Assembly (NCBI GenBank): GCA_003553505.1
Contig: PWEN01000050.1
Location: forward strand, 1-34,108
DNA: 34,108 nt
DNA from: Candidatus Nealsoniibacteriota bacterium
Lineage (GTDB): Bacteria; Patescibacteriota; Minisyncoccia; Minisyncoccales; PWPS01
Reading direction: 5' to 3'
Below the pieces are notes generated by a model. The model was not told the DNA's origin. It did not search any database and saw only the letters and a list, made by a program, of their open reading frames with translations. How positions within the stretch are numbered: position 1 is the stretch's first letter; every line of letters begins with the position of its first letter. The position numbers and the translations under genes are program-made. Positions 18,563 to 26,905 of this stretch are shown here, in pieces.

Positions 18563-18603
18563 CGGAATTGGGGCAAGAAAAACCGAGACTATCTCGGTTT
18601 TTT
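18558..18603 (+). repeat. 46-bp direct repeat copy 1 (tRNA-Trp 3' end plus downstream terminator)
   Basis: ccctgcggaattggggcaagaaaaaccgagactatctcggtttttt, identical to 19548-19593. Confidence 0.95.
18577..18603 (+). terminator. Rho-independent terminator after tRNA-Trp
   Basis: aaaaccgaga-ctat-ctcggttttttt. Confidence 0.8.
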
Positions 18604-18733
18604 GTTTTGTGATAATATTAGAATAGTTCGTGCAATAATGAGTTAAACTCAACAAATTTAAAGCCCTAAAAAGCAAAAGAAGGACTTTGACATTAACAAC
18701 ATTTATATATGAACTAATAATTATATTTTTAAT

Positions 18734-19423
18734 ATGAAAACAGTAGGGATAATTGGAGGTCTTGGACCAGAAACAACTTCAGAATTTTACCTAGACTTAG
18801 TTTTTTCCTGTCAAAAGAAAGACAAGAACCATAGACCTTCTATAATAATCGCCAGCGTTCCCTTGCCTTATAAAATTGAAGAAGAGGCAATTTCTAAGGG
18901 TACAGGATTTGAAAGAATCCCACCCTTTTTAATTGCTGAAGCAAAAAAATTGGAAAAAGCAAGGGTAGATTTTATTGTTATGCCTTGCAATTCACTGCAC
19001 ATTTTTATCGAAGACATCAGAAGTGCTGTCAAGATTCCGGTTTTAAGCATTGTTGAAGAAACAGTAAAATTTCTTGCGAAAAACAAATTTAAGAAGGTTG
19101 GGATTATTTCCACTTCCGCAACGATTAAGAATAAATTATATGAGAATGCTTTCGAACAAAACAATATTGAATATGAATCTCCCGACGATTTACAACAAGC
19201 CAAAATGGGAAAAATTATTCTCAATCTTGTTACAGGGGTGCAAAACAATAAAGATAGAGAAGAATTAATCAGAATTATTAGTGATTTTGAAAAAAAGAAT
19301 GTTGATTGTGTTGTTCTTGCATGCACAGACCTCCAGTTATTGATTCCGAAACTTCCTTCGTTGAAAATATTTGATACAATGAAAATATTTGCTGATTCAA
19401 CTGTTGAAAAGATTTTAGAATAG
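18734..19423 (+). CDS. Aspartate/glutamate racemase family protein
   Basis: GIIGGLGPETTSEFYLDLV, IVMPCNSLHIF, VVLACTDLQLLI. Confidence 0.93.
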   Translation: MKTVGIIGGLGPETTSEFYLDLVFSCQKKDKNHRPSIIIASVPLPYKIEEEAISKGTGFERIPPFLIAEAKKLEKARVDFIVMPCNSLHIFIEDIRSAVKIPVLSIVEETVKFLAKNKFKKVGIISTSATIKNKLYENAFEQNNIEYESPDDLQQAKMGKIILNLVTGVQNNKDREELIRIISDFEKKNVDCVVLACTDLQLLIPKLPSLKIFDTMKIFADSTVEKILE

Positions 19424-19547
19424 CCAAGACCCTTTAATTCTGTATCTTTATTGCTTACCTTGTTAGTTTGATGGAAAGGCTTTAAATTTACTTTGAATTT
19501 TTCTTTGTTTGCAACTTCACAAAAAAGTTCTAACATCGTCCACGACT

Positions 19548-19593
19548 CCCTGCGGAATTGGGGCAAGAAAAACCGAGACTATCTCGGTTTTTT
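19548..19593 (+). repeat. 46-bp direct repeat copy 2 (includes duplicated terminator)
   Basis: Identical to 18558-18603; 990-bp spacing. Confidence 0.95.
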
Positions 19594-19645
19594 TATTTAT
19601 GGTAATATGTGCCACATAAGTTTCATATAATAAAATATTTTATTA

Positions 19646-20089
19646 ATGAGTCAAAAAATCACAATCAAAGAAGCTCCAATCGAGGAAGTTGTGAAAGTTA
19701 ATGCAACTATTGTTGAGTTTGATGCACCTTATCAAAAAGATTATTTTGAGAATAGGTACAAAGATGCAGAAAGATTAATTGTTGTAGCCTATGTTGATGA
19801 CCAACCAGCAGGATATGTTGTAGGATATGATAAATTTAAAGATGGATCATTTTATTGTTGGATGGCTGGCGTAAATCCAAGCTTTAGAAAGTTAGGATTG
19901 TTAAAAGAAATGATGGATTATGAAGATAAGTGGGCGAAAGAAAAAGGTTACAATAAAATAAAAGCTAAGACTCGAAATAATCGAAGAGAGATGCTTGCTT
20001 ATTTAGTTAAATATGGCTTCTTCTTTACCGAAGTTATTCAAAAGCCTAATATTAATGATAATAGAGTTCTTCTTGAAAAAGAGTTATAG
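19646..20089 (+). CDS. GNAT-family N-acetyltransferase
   Basis: AGYVVGYD...YCWMAGVNPSFRKLGLLKEMMDYEDKWAKEKGYNKIKAKTRNNRREMLAYLVKYGF. Confidence 0.88.
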   Translation: MSQKITIKEAPIEEVVKVNATIVEFDAPYQKDYFENRYKDAERLIVVAYVDDQPAGYVVGYDKFKDGSFYCWMAGVNPSFRKLGLLKEMMDYEDKWAKEKGYNKIKAKTRNNRREMLAYLVKYGFFFTEVIQKPNINDNRVLLEKEL

Positions 20090-20180
20090 GTGTGTAATTT
20101 CTGTGTCATGTTGTTACTTTTTTCAAAAAATATTATATGAAATTAATATTTACGTATCATCGAAATATTTATTATTTTCA

Positions 20181-20522
20181 ATGAATCACTTAAAGAAATA
20201 TTTAGGACAAGAGGTTACGGTAAAAATGGATAGGCCCATGGGAAGTAAACATCCTAAATGGAACTTCATTTACCCTGTAAACTATGGATTTATTCCAAGC
20301 ACAAAAGCTCCAGATGAAGAAGAGCTTGATGCATATGTTTTAGGTGTTTTCGAGCCCAAGAATGAATTTACGGGAACATGTATTGCAATAATACACAGGA
20401 TTGATGATAATGATGATAAGTTAGTGATTGCTCCAAAGGGTAAAAATTACTCTGATGAACAAATAAGGGCTTTGACAGAGTTTCAAGAGTCTTTTTTTGA
20501 GTCTGAGATTATAAGAGGCTAA
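20181..20522 (+). CDS. Short inorganic pyrophosphatase-like protein
   Basis: MDRPMGSKHPKWNFIYPVNYGFIPST...DEEELDAYVLGVFEP; internal ATG at 20181 preferred. Confidence 0.8.
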   Translation: MNHLKKYLGQEVTVKMDRPMGSKHPKWNFIYPVNYGFIPSTKAPDEEELDAYVLGVFEPKNEFTGTCIAIIHRIDDNDDKLVIAPKGKNYSDEQIRALTEFQESFFESEIIRG

Positions 20523-20615
20523 TAGGTGTAAAGATTAGGTGTTCAACTTATATTCTAAAACAAAGATGTAGTTGAATTTATCGAAAATTTCTTAAAACAA
20601 CCCTCTAGCAAAAAC

Positions 20616-20939
20616 CTAAGCCGCCAACTTTTCATTCCTTTCTTTGTCTTTTCTCTCTGTTAAAAAATTTGTTGCTGTTTCAATTAAAGCATCATAAATA
20701 TCACTCTTGTCCTTTTTCTTGTTAGGATTTAAATTTTCTTTATTAACTAACCTCTGAGCTTCTTCTCTGAGAAGTTTCGTGCATTCTACTTTAGCATCAA
20801 TACTAACCTTTGCATTATCAAGAGGTCTTTTGAGTCCATAATAATTTAAGAATTTTATCTCCTCTTCTCTTAAAACGTTTTCTATGCTTTCTTCTTTTTC
20901 GTCTTCTTGTTCTTCAAAAAATGACTCGTTTTCATTCAT
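20616..20939 (-). CDS. Hypothetical charged protein (107 aa)
   Basis: ORF with coding-like amino-acid usage; no family recognised. Confidence 0.5.
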   Translation of the reverse strand: MNENESFFEEQEDEKEESIENVLREEEIKFLNYYGLKRPLDNAKVSIDAKVECTKLLREEAQRLVNKENLNPNKKKDKSDIYDALIETATNFLTERKDKERNEKLAA

Positions 20940-21045
20940 AATAAAGTTGTATTATTATAACAATAATTGAATTATATCAATAATTAAAAAACAAAACAAT
21001 TATTTCATGTTTTTAATTGATAATTTTTTTATAGTATAAGAAAGT

Positions 21046-22092
21046 ATGAGTATAGATTTAAATAACTTTACACAAAAAAGTGTCCAAGCAATAGAAGAAG
21101 CGGTTAATCTTGCAAAAGAGAGAGGTAATCCGCAATTGAGCTCTGCCCATCTTGCATTTACCCTCTGCGCAGCCGAAGATACGGTCGTAAAGCCTCTCTT
21201 TGAGAGTCAAGACGCAGACAGAGAAAATATTGTACAAGAACTAAAGAGAGAAATAGAAAAACTTCCTGTTATTACGGGAGAAAAGAGAGACCCAGATGCA
21301 TCTCCGGAATTGGTAAAAGTGCTAGAGGTATCGAAAAGCGAGGCAGAAGAGCTTGGAGATAAATATATCAGCACAGAGCATATTTTACTTAGCTTACTGA
21401 AAACAAAGACAGATGTTTCTTCTGTTTTTGAAGATAATGGTATAAAATATGAATTAGTAAAAAATAGTTTAAATAATGTAAGAGGAAATATGAAAGTAAC
21501 AGATCAAAACCCGGAAAGCAAATATAATGCATTAGAGCAGTACGGCGAAGACTTTACCAAAAAAGCCTTGAACGGAGAACTTGATCCAGTCATTGGAAGA
21601 GATGAAGAGATAAGAAGAGTGATGCAGGTTCTCTCGAGAAGAACAAAGAATAACCCTGTTTTAATAGGGGATCCCGGAGTTGGTAAGACAGCTATTGTGG
21701 AAGGCTTGGCACAGAGGATCACAGCAGGGGATGTTCCCGAGTCACTGAAAAATAAGAAGCTTATTGGCTTACAGATGGGATCGCTTATTGCAGGAGCAAA
21801 ATACAGAGGTGAGTTTGAAGAGAGAATGAAATCGGTTTTAAAAGAGATAGAAGAGGCGAAAAAGGTACTTTATGAGGAAAAGGGAGTAACAATGGAGATT
21901 AGTGACAAAGTGAAAGACATGATCTTAAAGGAGGGTTTTGGCCCTGCATTTGGTGCTCGTCCTATGAAAAGGGTGGTTCAGAGCAAGATACTTGATGAGG
22001 TGGCGATGAAAGTCATAAGGCAAGAGATAGAAGAAGGGGAGAAAGTGCGGATCGATATTGATAATAAGGGAGGTGTTACCGTTTCAAAGTGA
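21046..22092 (+). CDS. ClpB/ClpC-like protein with large in-frame internal deletion
   Basis: Two Clp_N-like repeats, D1 Walker [21 protein letters not shown] and pore loop [14 protein letters not shown], then direct jump to the D2 C-terminal [23 protein letters not shown]. Confidence 0.85.
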   Translation: MSIDLNNFTQKSVQAIEEAVNLAKERGNPQLSSAHLAFTLCAAEDTVVKPLFESQDADRENIVQELKREIEKLPVITGEKRDPDASPELVKVLEVSKSEAEELGDKYISTEHILLSLLKTKTDVSSVFEDNGIKYELVKNSLNNVRGNMKVTDQNPESKYNALEQYGEDFTKKALNGELDPVIGRDEEIRRVMQVLSRRTKNNPVLIGDPGVGKTAIVEGLAQRITAGDVPESLKNKKLIGLQMGSLIAGAKYRGEFEERMKSVLKEIEEAKKVLYEEKGVTMEISDKVKDMILKEGFGPAFGARPMKRVVQSKILDEVAMKVIRQEIEEGEKVRIDIDNKGGVTVSK

Positions 22093-22668
22093 CCTTTTTT
22101 GATACTTAATTAAGAAGAAGATTATAAGTGTCACGGCAATGACAAGGATCACTGCCCAGCTGCCGTACTGAATGTATCTGTTTATCTCTCTGATAGCATA
22201 TCCGAAAAAATATCCTATAAAAACAAGAAAGCTGCTCCACACCATTCCTCCCAGAACGGAATAAAAAAGGAACTTTCTAAACCTCATTCTCGTTGTTCCT
22301 GCCAGCACGTATGTTATTATGCCAAGGCCGCTTGTTATTTTAACTAAAAAAACGAGAAGAGCCTCGTTTTTTTGGAATCTTTTTTTTAAACGATTTGAAA
22401 GTGATCTTTTTATGCGGAACAGTTTTTCTGCTCTTGCAAGAAGACGACTTCCTCCAAAATAACCGGAGAGATAAAAAACAGTATCGGCAATAACGTCCGC
22501 CAAGATACTCATAATCAAAACAATAAACACGTTAAAAGTTCCCAAGGATGCCAGAAAAGCGCCTGTCAGTGTGCTAAAAGGGCCCTCTATCATCATTAAG
22601 ATAAAGAGTAGAGGATAACCCCAAAGGGATATTGTTTCTATAAAAATCTCGTACTCCATCGCTGCCAA
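22084..22668 (-). CDS. DedA family membrane protein
   Basis: [62 protein letters not shown]. Confidence 0.88.
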   Translation of the reverse strand: MAAMEYEIFIETISLWGYPLLFILMMIEGPFSTLTGAFLASLGTFNVFIVLIMSILADVIADTVFYLSGYFGGSRLLARAEKLFRIKRSLSNRLKKRFQKNEALLVFLVKITSGLGIITYVLAGTTRMRFRKFLFYSVLGGMVWSSFLVFIGYFFGYAIREINRYIQYGSWAVILVIAVTLIIFFLIKYQKRSL

Positions 22669-22752
22669 TCTAGCATTTTTTTAAAGTAGTATAAAGTTTG
22701 TTTGTTTGTGTTGTTTATGTTAGTATAAAAAAAGTTTAAATGTTATAAAAAA

Positions 22753-23574
22753 ATGAACTACAAAAACAAAGGATCTTCAAACGTAACTGTTACCATAATA
22801 GCGGTAGTTGTTTTGTTGGTGATTTTGGCTATTGGAGTTATCTTCTTTAGGTCGCCACAAGAAGAGGTAATACCAGAAGAAGAGAGAGAGGAAGAGGTGA
22901 TACCAGAAGAAGATGAGGAAGAAAAGGAGGATACTTCTTTTGAGGAAGAGATGAAGGAGATAGTGGAGAGCTTTATAGGAAAACCTCACAAAAGCGGTCC
23001 GCTTGACGAGGACACTCTTTATACAGAAGAGGGTTTTGATTCTACTACACTTGTTCTTTCTTCTGTAGCAAAGTTTTATGCGGAAGATGAGCCCGAAGAA
23101 GAGATGAAAAAGATAAACTATTATCCGCAAGGAGAAGTTTCTTATGAGAACAGGTTACACTTTTCGACTTACCGCAATAAAGTTTCTGATTATTTCTCTG
23201 ATATAACGGAAAGAGTAGGGGGTGATTATGCGGAAAGTAAGACAGTTGTATTGAACAAGGAAGGTGATGATGGTCGTCTTATCGATATTGACTGGGAGGA
23301 GGAAATAGAGATTTATTATATTCCCGTGGAGTATGTATTGGAGGCTTTGCCCGAACTCCCTCTTGTTTGTGGTGTCATGTTTATTATGGATGGGGATGAA
23401 GAGATAGGTCTTGATGTGCGCACAGAGGGGGTTGTTGTTGATGGAGTTGATATAATCTATGCCTCAAGTAGCAAAGAAGAGGTTACAAAAAGCGACTTCA
23501 TTGAGTACTTAGATGAGTCGGAGTTTGACGGAGTTGTTTTTTATGAATTTGTTGACTTAGAAGATGGAAGATAA
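22753..23574 (+). CDS. Membrane-anchored DUF1460-like (NlpC/P60-superfamily) protein lacking the expected catalytic residues
   Basis: TM, acidic repeats, IGKPHKSGPLD...GFDSTTLVLSSVAKFY...YYPQGEVSYENRLHFSTYRN...DIT...YASSSKEEVTKSDFIEYL resembles DUF1460. Confidence 0.6.
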   Translation: MNYKNKGSSNVTVTIIAVVVLLVILAIGVIFFRSPQEEVIPEEEREEEVIPEEDEEEKEDTSFEEEMKEIVESFIGKPHKSGPLDEDTLYTEEGFDSTTLVLSSVAKFYAEDEPEEEMKKINYYPQGEVSYENRLHFSTYRNKVSDYFSDITERVGGDYAESKTVVLNKEGDDGRLIDIDWEEEIEIYYIPVEYVLEALPELPLVCGVMFIMDGDEEIGLDVRTEGVVVDGVDIIYASSSKEEVTKSDFIEYLDESEFDGVVFYEFVDLEDGR

Positions 23575-24361
23575 AGCCAAGAAAAGTACGATTTTATTTA
23601 CTATTATTGCTGCACTGGGATTATTGCATTCCGGATATGAGCTTATTGAAAAGGGCTCTTTAGTTTTGATCGTTGGTACGGTTTATTATCTTGCCCTTGT
23701 TATCCTTTGTGCTTTAAATCTGCAGCTAAAGAGAACTCTATTTTTAAGAGTGGCAACCCTTCTTACTTTGCCGGGACTTGTTTTCTTTCTTTTTGGGGGA
23801 GCGCCCTTTTATGCTGTTGTTTCTGTGGCGCTTTTCTTGATCGGTTTTTATTCTCTTATAAACATTCCTCGTGGTGGCGTTGTCTGTTATCCTAATCCTG
23901 TGCTACGCAGAAAGGCAAGAAAGGTTTCCGCGTTTGAGATGCACGACTTGATGGAGAAGATGATGGAAACATTGAAAAAAGAAGATGGAGCAGGAATTGC
24001 CGCTCCACAAGTAGGAGTTTCTCAAAGAGTGATAATGATAAACACAGGAGAAGGGATAAGCACCTTTATAAATCCTGTTGTTACCCCTGTGGGATCCGAT
24101 AGAGTTGTTTCCAATGAAGGGTGCTTGAGTCTTAGGGGTGTGTGGGCCGATGTTGAGCGTCACTACAAGGTGATGGTGGAGGCGTATAACAAAGAAGGAG
24201 AAAAGATCTTTACAGAAGCGGAAGGCATGATAGCTATCATAATACAACATGAAGCAGATCACCTTGATGGAGTATTATTTATAGATCACCTTCCTCTAAA
24301 AAAGAAGATAAAGGAGATTTTAAAGTACTATTTTAGGGAGTACATATGGCAAAAAGACTAA
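23564..24361 (+). CDS. def: Peptide deformylase with N-terminal multi-TM domain
   Basis: GAGIAAPQVG, EGCLS, QHEADHLDG motifs; about 100 residues of TM segments upstream in one ORF. Confidence 0.9.
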   Translation: MEDKAKKSTILFTIIAALGLLHSGYELIEKGSLVLIVGTVYYLALVILCALNLQLKRTLFLRVATLLTLPGLVFFLFGGAPFYAVVSVALFLIGFYSLINIPRGGVVCYPNPVLRRKARKVSAFEMHDLMEKMMETLKKEDGAGIAAPQVGVSQRVIMINTGEGISTFINPVVTPVGSDRVVSNEGCLSLRGVWADVERHYKVMVEAYNKEGEKIFTEAEGMIAIIIQHEADHLDGVLFIDHLPLKKKIKEILKYYFREYIWQKD

Positions 24362-25320
24362 CTATCTTGGCAACTATTGCCTTGTTTGCCTTATTTTTTT
24401 TTGAGTTGCACATCGCAGAGTATACGTCAGAAGAGAAGCTGGTAAACATAGAGCCCGGCAAAGGAGTGTTTGAGATGTCTAACAAACTAAGAGATAACGG
24501 TGTTATTGGCAGCGTTATTGTTTTTAACACTTACGTCTTTCTGTCCGGAAAAAGAGGGGATCTTAAAGCGGGCAGTTATCTTTTTGATAGTAGTGCGACC
24601 ACTCACGATGTGGTAGAAAAGATATACAGGGGAGATGTTTATGCGAGAACCATTACCATCATTGAAGGGTGGAACCTAAATGATATAGCGACATATCTAA
24701 AGGAAGAGGGTTTCGGGAAAAAAGAGGAGTTTTACAGCATTACGGGAAGACCGCCTTACTACAAAGAAGGGGAGCTCTTTGAAGGATATCCTGCGAGTGT
24801 GGAGGTAAGAGGAAGGGATGATGTTACTATGGAAGGTTTCTTGTTTCCCGATACGTATCACATTCCTTTTAATGCTGATATGGGAGATGTTGTTTCTATT
24901 ATATTAAAAGAGTCGAGAGAGAGAATGAAAGATCTTTCATTTGAAACGGTGACTATTGCTTCGCTTATTGAAAAAGAGGTTCGTTTGATGGAGGATAAAA
25001 AGCTGGTTTCGGGGATAATAAGAGAGCGTATGAGAATAGGTATGCCGTTACAGATCGATGCTACTATAACCTATCTTACCGGTAAGCGTACAACAAGAGT
25101 TACTACGGAAGAGACACGTATAGACTCTCCTTACAACACATATCTTTATGCCGGTCTTCCCAAAGGGCCGATATCAAGTCCCGGAGAGTCCAGCATAGAG
25201 GCTGCGAAAAAACCAAAAGAGAGTGAATATCTTTACTATCTTTCTAAGCCAACAGGAGAAACAGTGTTTAGCAGAAACTTGGAAGAACACAATATAGCTA
25301 AAAATGAGTATTTAAGATGA
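24346..25320 (+). CDS. mltG: Endolytic transglycosylase MltG (YceG-like)
   Basis: TM, ITIIEGWNLNDIATYL, LEGFLFPDTYHI-like EGFLFPDTYHI, TIASLIEKEV, DATITYLTG, SPYNTYLYAGLPKGPISSPG. Confidence 0.95.
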   Translation: MAKRLTILATIALFALFFFELHIAEYTSEEKLVNIEPGKGVFEMSNKLRDNGVIGSVIVFNTYVFLSGKRGDLKAGSYLFDSSATTHDVVEKIYRGDVYARTITIIEGWNLNDIATYLKEEGFGKKEEFYSITGRPPYYKEGELFEGYPASVEVRGRDDVTMEGFLFPDTYHIPFNADMGDVVSIILKESRERMKDLSFETVTIASLIEKEVRLMEDKKLVSGIIRERMRIGMPLQIDATITYLTGKRTTRVTTEETRIDSPYNTYLYAGLPKGPISSPGESSIEAAKKPKESEYLYYLSKPTGETVFSRNLEEHNIAKNEYLR

Positions 25321-25835
25321 TCGCTATAATAGTTGCACCAAAAGATTTTCGTGACGAGGAGTATTTTATTTCCCTTGATGTTCTTTCTAGAGAGGAGGAT
25401 GTGGTTACGTTTAGTACCAAAAAAGGCCCCATAATAGGAGCGGAAGGGGGAGAAGGAGATGCACAAAAAGAGATAAAGGATATGTCGGTAAGTGAGTTCT
25501 CTGCCATTGTTTTTGTAGGTGGGCCGGGGTGTTTAAAGTTTCTTGACAACGAAGAAAGTTACCGTGTTTTAAGAGAGGCTAATTGTGTACTGGGGGCTAT
25601 ATGTATATCTCCCGTTATACTGGCAAATGCGGGAGTTCTAAAGGGGGTAAGGGCAACTGTTTGGTCTTCTGATATGGAGAGATCACCCATAAGGACCTTG
25701 AAAGAGAAGGGTGCGATACATGAGAACTCTTCTGTTGTTATAGATAAAAGGATTGTTACCGCAAACGGACCTGGTGCAACAAAAGATTTTGCAGAAGCGG
25801 TGCTTGATTTGACAAAAAAACAAAAAGAGATATAA
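25317..25835 (+). CDS. DJ-1/PfpI family protein
   Basis: IVFVGGPGCLKFL, GAICISPVILANAGVLKGVRATVW. Confidence 0.88.
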   Translation: MIAIIVAPKDFRDEEYFISLDVLSREEDVVTFSTKKGPIIGAEGGEGDAQKEIKDMSVSEFSAIVFVGGPGCLKFLDNEESYRVLREANCVLGAICISPVILANAGVLKGVRATVWSSDMERSPIRTLKEKGAIHENSSVVIDKRIVTANGPGATKDFAEAVLDLTKKQKEI

Positions 25836-25853
25836 TTGGTTTATAAAAAATTC

Positions 25854-25916
25854 CGCAGACAACGGGTAGCGTGTAAATCCCGTCGAGGAAGAAAATAAGA
25901 AGTTTTTCTGTCTGCG
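25854..25916 (+). ncRNA. Ribosomal protein L10 leader
   Basis: Closing stem cgcagac/gtctgcg enclosing acgggtagc...cccgtcGAGG, directly upstream of rplJ-rplL. Confidence 0.8.
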
Positions 25917-25933
25917 TTTTGCAGATTTTTATT

Positions 25934-26449
25934 ATGGCAGTAACAAAAGAAAAAAAGAAAGAGATCGTTAATTCGCTTCGCGAAGATCTTTCCAATCAGA
26001 AGGCGGTTGTTGTTGTAGGATTCAAGGGTTTGACAGGAGAAGATGCGTCCTCCATGAGAAGAGAGATCCGTCAGGCGGGAGCGAAGATATTTATTACCAG
26101 AAAAACACTGGCAAAAATAGCTTTTGATGAGAAAGGGATTGATTTGGACCCTCTCTCCTTTGAAGGAGAAGTAGGATTTGTTTTCGGCTTTAATGACAGT
26201 ATAGAGACAGTAAAAACCGTCTATCAGTTCATTAAAGAAGAAAAAATATCCGCTTTAGGCGGGGTAATGGAAGGAAAGGTTTTGTCTGCGGACGAGGTAT
26301 TGGAAATAGCGAAGCTTCCTTCTCGTGAAGAGCTTCTTTCCAAGCTTCTTGGAACAATGTCTGCGCCCATGGGAGGATTTTTGCAAGTTCTCCAGGGCAA
26401 CATAAAAGGTCTTTTGTATATTTTGGCAAATGCCAAACAAGATAAGTAA
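25934..26449 (+). CDS. rplJ: 50S ribosomal protein uL10
   Basis: [59 protein letters not shown]. Confidence 0.95.
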   Translation: MAVTKEKKKEIVNSLREDLSNQKAVVVVGFKGLTGEDASSMRREIRQAGAKIFITRKTLAKIAFDEKGIDLDPLSFEGEVGFVFGFNDSIETVKTVYQFIKEEKISALGGVMEGKVLSADEVLEIAKLPSREELLSKLLGTMSAPMGGFLQVLQGNIKGLLYILANAKQDK

Positions 26450-26457
26450 TAAAAAAA

Positions 26458-26898
26458 ATGGCTGAAGAAAAAAAGAAAAAGGAAGAAAAAACAGAAGAAG
26501 TTTCCGGCAATCTCGAGGATCTCATAAAGAGCATTGAGAACTTGTCGGTGCTAGAGCTTTCCGAGCTTGTTAAGGCTCTCGAAGAGAGACTCGGTGTTTC
26601 CGCTGCAGCTCCTGTAGCAGCTGCCGCGCCTGCAGCAGCCGATGGTGGTCAAGAAGGTGGAGGAGAAGAGGAAGAGAAGAGCAAGTACACCATGGAACTT
26701 AAGTCTGTGGGAGACAAGAAGATAGAGGTGATCAAAATAGTAAGAGATATTACCGGTCAAGGATTAAAAGAGGCTAAGGATCTTGTTGATTCTGCTGTCT
26801 CTGAGCCGCAGGTAATAAAAGAAGATGTCCCTGCCGAGGAAGCTAAAGAAGCAGAAGGAAGATTTAGTGAAATCGGAGCACAAGTAGAACTTAAATAG
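26458..26898 (+). CDS. rplL: 50S ribosomal protein bL12
   Basis: [29 protein letters not shown]...[25 protein letters not shown]. Confidence 0.96.
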   Translation: MAEEKKKKEEKTEEVSGNLEDLIKSIENLSVLELSELVKALEERLGVSAAAPVAAAAPAAADGGQEGGGEEEEKSKYTMELKSVGDKKIEVIKIVRDITGQGLKEAKDLVDSAVSEPQVIKEDVPAEEAKEAEGRFSEIGAQVELK

Positions 26899-26905
26899 AA
26901 ATCTT

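Noticed and set aside
18868-19566. 232-aa minus-strand ORF across the racemase; its N-terminus (MLELFCEVANKEKFKVNLKPFHQTNKVS) lies outside the racemase and looks faintly protein-like
   Set aside because: Most of it is antisense to a convincing racemase gene; the roughly 40-residue free part is too short to support as a gene remnant without a search.
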